Assembly (NCBI GenBank): GCA_036562635.1
Contig: DATCJU010000173.1
Coordinates: forward strand, 1-16,161
Reading direction: 5' to 3'
From: DATCJU01 sp036562635
GTDB taxonomy: Bacteria > Actinomycetota > Actinomycetes > Mycobacteriales > Pseudonocardiaceae
Length of the DNA stretch: 16,161 bases
The notes under the pieces are model-generated. The model searched no databases and was not told the DNA's origin. It saw only the letters and a program-made list of their open reading frames with translations. Position numbers and translations under genes: made by a program. Position 1 is the first letter of the stretch. Each line of letters starts with the position of its first letter. Below are positions 14,301-16,161 of the stretch, piece by piece.

Positions 14301-15178
14301 CGGAACGGGTAGGTGTAGGTGAACTCGCCGCTGGAACCGCCCGCCGCCCAGCTTCCCGACGGGGCCAGGGACGTGGCCGTGTACGTACCCCCGGAGCCCG
14401 AGGGGGCCGCGGTCAACGCCAGCACCGTCACACCGGCGGCCGTTGCCTCCGTCTGCTCCGCCTCACCGGAGGCGCCGGCGCGGCCGGGCAGGGTCGTCTC
14501 GCCCGTCACCTCACGGCGGGCGGTGTCGTTGTCCGTCGGCAGCGGCTTCCCCTGACGGCACTCGCTCTTCTCCGGTGTCGTCAGCACACAGGCGGGCAGC
14601 TCCACCAGGCGCAACCGGGAACCGAAGTCACCGCCGAACGCCCCGGCGAACCGGGAGTAGTCGACCCGGACCGAGATTCCGGCCCCGGCGGCGCCGCCAC
14701 GGTCCTCGACCCGCAGCAGGAGGCCATGCACGCCGGCCTTGGCCGCCGTGTCCTGGTCGAACGTCTCCACCCGCACCCGGCCCTGACCGGCCTGCCCCGG
14801 TGCGGACGCGGGACCCCCAGGAGCACGTCCCACCGAGACGGGCAGCTCACCGGCCCTCCGGTGCTCCACCCCCGCGCCGGGCCTGCGCGCCGCACCCGGC
14901 GACGCCTCGCCCCGCCCCGGTGGCAGGTCGGTCTCCGCCACCGCTCGTCCTGGCCACTGTGGAGCCGGGAGCGCGGTGATCGCCTTCGCGTCCACCTCGT
15001 TCGGGGGGAGCGCCCGTACCGGAACCGGCTCACCGGGCACCGACTTCTCTCTGGGGAGGGCGGGCAGGTCCCCAGCGTCGAGGTCGGGTGGCCCGGCCAC
15101 GGCGACGGCCGAGGACAGGGACACCGTCGCGCTCAGGACCAGAACGAGCGCACGCAGGGACATGCGGCGCATCCGCAT
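8345..15178 (-). CDS. Secreted RHS/YD-repeat polymorphic toxin with HINT domain, 2277 aa
   Basis: ATG 15176-15178 follows GAGAGG at six bases' spacing. Residues 1-28 (MRMRRMSLRALVLVLSATVS...VAVA) form a Sec signal peptide. A Pro/Gly/Ala-rich stretch follows, then an SpvB-like region (about 270-350: YPFRTPPSPGGAAPRLGLGY), then many YD repeats (about 1000-1780; YTYDHLDQLVSSTDARDRTL is one). The RHS core ends near 1790-1830 (YDPATGRFISVDP, GYAYANNSPV). A helical linker with CFTQGDWGACAQLIMDVIPW leads to HINT (about 2038-2183): NSFVPGT, TDGHPFW, VLVHN, probably autoproteolytic. The last 94 residues are the toxin: LSDTVARHTGDITKKGTP, RLTMQEIMKGSTPRPDPGG, VWELVVDTRTNTVLHYNF. The single His and the small alpha/beta tip suggest a BECR-type RNase, which is uncertain. 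RHS shells enclose and deliver such tips to neighbouring cells. Immunity overlaps the stop. The 6.8-kb frame has no lesion. Confidence 0.93.
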   Translation of the reverse strand: MRMRRMSLRALVLVLSATVSLSSAVAVAGPPDLDAGDLPALPREKSVPGEPVPVRALPPNEVDAKAITALPAPQWPGRAVAETDLPPGRGEASPGAARRPGAGVEHRRAGELPVSVGRAPGGPASAPGQAGQGRVRVETFDQDTAAKAGVHGLLLRVEDRGGAAGAGISVRVDYSRFAGAFGGDFGSRLRLVELPACVLTTPEKSECRQGKPLPTDNDTARREVTGETTLPGRAGASGEAEQTEATAAGVTVLALTAAPSGSGGTYTATSLAPSGSWAAGGSSGEFTYTYPFRTPPSPGGAAPRLGLGYSSGSLDGRTSTTNNQASLVGDGWELSVGGFVERRYKSCADDANGNQGTSRTVDQCWVTDNATLMLDGVSTELVKDAATGVWRPKRDDGSRVERLTGGVNGDDDGEYWKVTTVDGTQYFFGLNRLPGWADGRPETRSTWTVPVFGNHAGEPCHKASFADSWCQQAWRWNLDYVVDPRGNVVTYYYETEVNHYGRNYTATNGTPYVRAGYVSRIEYGLRSDDVFAPAPARVRFEVAERCLPGDTITCDPGQLNASTASSWPDVPFDQICEAGQSCDNRYSPTFFTRKRLTKVVTEVLRDDVPGPEWRAVDSWSLRHQFPKAGEAMDPALWLAGITHTGHVGGTASVPEITFHGIPMENRVDSAVDNLPSIARYRVVRIVNEAGGLTEIGYSGPDCRKADRMPASPETNTMRCYPVWWSPEGATGPLLDWFHKYVVTAVTEDDRTGGSSLVKTSYEYLGDAAWHYDDNDLAKPEHRTWSQWRGYGKVRTIRGEAGQTRTVTESLYLRGMDGDRRSDGSTRDEWVEDSEGGRIEDHERLQGFVRETLQYDGDKVVSASLNDPWLHGPTATNGDDRAFVLDTASVRGRTLLEDGSWRRTQVTRTFNAQGIVEQVDDAGDVAVTGDEKCTRTTYARNEGAWMLNYASRVRTVALPCSAGEGTNDDVISDVRSAYDDQAPGLPPTRGDITTTERWDGTGYQVVTRTVYDPYGRAVEAYDAANAKTTTSYSPAAGYLVRTVATTNPLGHVSTNTLEPARAAPVTEVGPNGERTDIEYDPLGRLTKVWIPGRSKAAGQSPNTEYIYEYRSDAPTVVTTKSLREDGQYNVSYALYDGLLRQRQTQAPAVGGGRMITDTWYDHRGLPYKTNAAYYNADPPSTTLHGVLDNHVPNQTRTVFDGLERPTKTAYHKFGQEQWSTTTSYGGDRTHVTPPAGDTPMTVIKDAQGRIVERRQYHGPTTSGSYDTTVYRYTRKGQLESVTDPAGNTWRYEYDLLGRKAKDVDPDKGETTYTYDHLDQLVSSTDARDRTLAYTYDVLGRRTAMFEGSTTGTKLAEWTYDTLKKGLPTASIRYVDGQAYIRRTDSYDEANRVTSSSVVIPDREGRLAGTYTFRTGYTPNTGLVEYTDLPGVGGLPEEAVFFEYNELGLPTRSFGEDTYVSDTRYSEFGELLRIQAGAEPNVVYTSLFYEDGTRRLSRILTQRTTSDQAVVSDRTFTYDPAGNITSVVETPINAPTDPQCFRYDHLRRLTEAWTPGNGDCAAAPSIAGLGGPAPYWYTFGYDRSGNRTSEVRHTAQGDITRTYTYPAPGSPQPHTLRSVSQNGPQGTSLDEFTYDATGNTLTRKIAGSTQSLEWDAEGNLAKVTNADGRSSTYVYDAGGERLLRKDPGAVTLYLPGTEVYLDTSTGVVTGKRYYSHGGTTVAVRTSTGGLTFLTADHQGTTTTTVRASDLQVSRRYFDPFGNSRGPEPASWPDDKGFVGGTKDVTGLTHLGAREYDPATGRFISVDPIMDLTDPQQMHGYAYANNSPVTFSDPTGLLMGSACGPDGIMCGYRSDLHSSYDQYVKTRTIWHRKLHGKAVASRFWKNNGPGSWVYKARQASVRNAVAEQAALEAALAEAGVSKAEYERAKALASQTLMDVVIEAGGDILMEVLGVNDIKSCFTQGDWGACAQLIMDVIPWSRIISRGDDIVRAGVRAFEAVQTWVRESAAARALIGKVNAVKERLKRTGGGGEGASCPIGNSFVPGTLILLADGTSKPIEQVAIGDQVLATDPVTGESGPRAVVATIVGEGRKHLVEVVVDTDGAAGKATGTVVATDGHPFWLPELREWMPASAVRAGDLLQTSAGTWVQVVSVRAWTASHRVHNLTVDGLHTYHVLAGHTPVLVHNCGPDIDVNDLKLSDTVARHTGDITKKGTPARPFNESRLTMQEIMKGSTPRPDPGGVPGGLRWDTPGALNGKEGVWELVVDTRTNTVLHYNFVTR
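8673..8880 (-). repeat. HINT-coding repeat, copy 1 (within RHS gene)
   Basis: This is the intact reference copy of the dispersed HINT sequence. It matches 5541-5748 (about 204 of 208 by eye), 3913-4090 and, over 32 bases, 2948-2979. Only here does the complete HINT domain (about 8630-9067) continue upstream, from NSFVPGT. Confidence 0.85.
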
Positions 15179-15230
15179 CGCGAGCCTCTCAAACGTGTAG
15201 AGCTGCTACGGGGGTGAAGACAGGAGGTCA

Positions 15231-15257
15231 GGTGGCGTTCCGGCCGGGAACGCCACC
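15231..15257 (-). terminator. Hairpin between LamG and RHS genes
   Basis: Perfect 11-base arms (15231-15241 and 15247-15257) flank a 5-base loop, 18 bases after the stop of the LamG gene. It probably terminates or weakens transcription between the two genes. The RHS start lies 53 bases further on. Confidence 0.6.
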
Positions 15258-15274
15258 ACCAGCGCGCCGAGCTG

Positions 15275-16161
15275 CTACCGACGCACGGTGTACCTCCTGA
15301 TCTGGTCAGCGGCGAGAGTTCCGGAGAACACACGGACCTCGTCCACCGCGCCCTTCCAGGGGTCCGCTTCCGTGCCGTAGAACTGGGCCCGGCCGATGAG
15401 CAGTTCGCCGTCGTTGTTCCAGACCGTTCCACCCGAGGCCGTGCCGGAGAGTTGCCCGTTGACGTACAGGCGGACCTCTCGCTTCACGCCGTCGTACACC
15501 GCCGCGAGATGCACCCACTGGCCGGCGACGGCTGGAGTGCTGCTCAACGCCTGCCAGCCGCACTCGCAGTCGGGCGCGCTCATGATCAGCATGCCCCACT
15601 GGCGCTGCTCCGGCCGGTACTGCAGCAGGAACGGCGAGTACTTGGGGTCACCGATGCTCACGGCGGTGCGCGCGTACTGGTCCAGCTGGTCGTGACGGAC
15701 CCAGGCCATCACCGTGTAGGACTTGTCGGTGCGGAAGTCGGGACGCGGTGCCGCGACGAATCCGCCGTGCTCCCCGGAGACACCGACGAACTTCACGGAG
15801 GTGTACTGCCCCACTTCCCAGGAGGCGGTGCCCTGCAGCCGCGCCTCCCTGCCGGTCACCGTGTCCCGCGTCGTCGTGCCCGTCCCCTCGTTCAGGGGGT
15901 AGTGGGCCCGCAGCACCGCCTGGTTGGCCAGGGCCGCGATCTCATCCGAGGTCAGCACGCGGTCCCACACCCGCACCTCGTCGATGGCCCCGCGGAAGAA
16001 ATCGACGGGCTGTCCGTTGAACTTGGCCCGGCCCACCACGAAGCCCCCCGAACCGTTCCACGCCGCGGGCTGGTGGGCGGTGCCCTGCAACACCCCGTCC
16101 ACGTACAGCCGGATCTCGGCTGCCGCCGCGTCGTAGACGCCCGCCACGTGCGTCCACACGC
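15275..16161 (-). CDS. LamG-domain (concanavalin A-like) protein, C-terminal part
   Basis: The frame enters from the right window edge and ends with TAG at 15275-15277; the true start is outside. It holds the end of one LamG domain (WTHVAGVYDAAAAEIRLYVD, AIDEVRVWDRVLTSDEIAAL) and one complete LamG domain (from YTVMAWVRHDQLDQYARTAV, through WVHLAAVYDGVKREVRLYVN, to AVDEVRVFSGTLAADQIRRY). The 'WxHxAxVYD...RLYVNG...DEVRV' motif is the jellyroll LamG repeat of secreted actinobacterial proteins, which bind sugars or other surface ligands. The pair CECGW in the second domain could form a disulfide. It lies 96 bases upstream of the RHS gene on the same strand, and LamG proteins often precede RHS genes in actinobacteria, so it may help present or anchor the RHS protein. 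A hairpin between them argues for at least partly separate transcription. Confidence 0.85.
   Translation of the reverse strand, partial: VWTHVAGVYDAAAAEIRLYVDGVLQGTAHQPAAWNGSGGFVVGRAKFNGQPVDFFRGAIDEVRVWDRVLTSDEIAALANQAVLRAHYPLNEGTGTTTRDTVTGREARLQGTASWEVGQYTSVKFVGVSGEHGGFVAAPRPDFRTDKSYTVMAWVRHDQLDQYARTAVSIGDPKYSPFLLQYRPEQRQWGMLIMSAPDCECGWQALSSTPAVAGQWVHLAAVYDGVKREVRLYVNGQLSGTASGGTVWNNDGELLIGRAQFYGTEADPWKGAVDEVRVFSGTLAADQIRRYTVRR

Noticed and set aside
12029..15217. Plus-strand open frame of 1062 codons opposite the RHS gene
   Set aside because: It is antisense to a gene with signal peptide, YD repeats and a good ribosome-binding site. Its Val/Gly/Arg-rich translation shows no domain, so it reflects GC-rich codon use.
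1..16161. CRISPR array, tRNA or rRNA genes
   Set aside because: I saw no regularly spaced short repeats and no cloverleaf or rRNA-like sequence. The repeated DNA is HINT coding sequence and RHS repeats.

Overview
The window comes from a high-GC actinobacterium. GC-rich third codon positions, GTG/TTG starts, Ala/Arg/Gly-rich proteins and an actinobacterial-type secreted RHS protein suggest Pseudonocardiales or a relative (inference from style only). Almost everything between 700 and 15178 belongs to one polymorphic-toxin locus read on the minus strand. From the right edge it begins with a partial secreted LamG protein (15275 to the edge). Next is an intact 2277-residue RHS/YD-repeat protein (8345-15178) with a signal peptide, a repeat core, a HINT (intein-like) domain and a 94-residue C-terminal toxin tip. 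A cognate immunity candidate (7860-8345) overlaps its stop codon, and a strong hairpin (7819-7854) follows.

Downstream on the same strand (7.3 kb back to about 1 kb) lies a graveyard of displaced tips. Each is a fragment of the same HINT domain at near-identical DNA sequence, followed by a different toxin and immunity gene. Module 1 (4523-5750) has a PD-(D/E)XK nuclease-like toxin plus a 204-residue immunity candidate and looks intact. Module 2 (3293-4100) has a frameshifted toxin plus an Imm53-family gene with an in-frame stop. Module 3 (2404-2984) has a HINT scar joined to a short tail, followed by an intact immunity candidate with its toxin deleted. Module 4 (1391-2152) has a toxin remnant plus a frameshifted CdiI-like immunity gene. 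The layout fits tip replacement by recombination through the HINT coding sequence, with old tips left downstream.

Mobile DNA is interleaved with the modules. A decayed IS481-family transposase (5755-7243) has lost a catalytic Asp, carries several frameshifts, and is joined directly to the module-1 HINT. A plus-strand tyrosine integrase is split into a box-I piece (about 2981-3105) and a box-II/tyrosine piece (about 4146-4546), with module 2 between them. Each integrase piece directly abuts a HINT-derived sequence.

The left edge holds the C-terminal part of a phage-type N-acetylmuramoyl-L-alanine amidase (plus strand, to 658), which suggests prophage DNA nearby, and a small Cys-rich protein (717-905, minus). 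I found no tRNA, rRNA or CRISPR array. Many long plus-strand frames opposite the RHS gene are GC-driven shadows and are not annotated.
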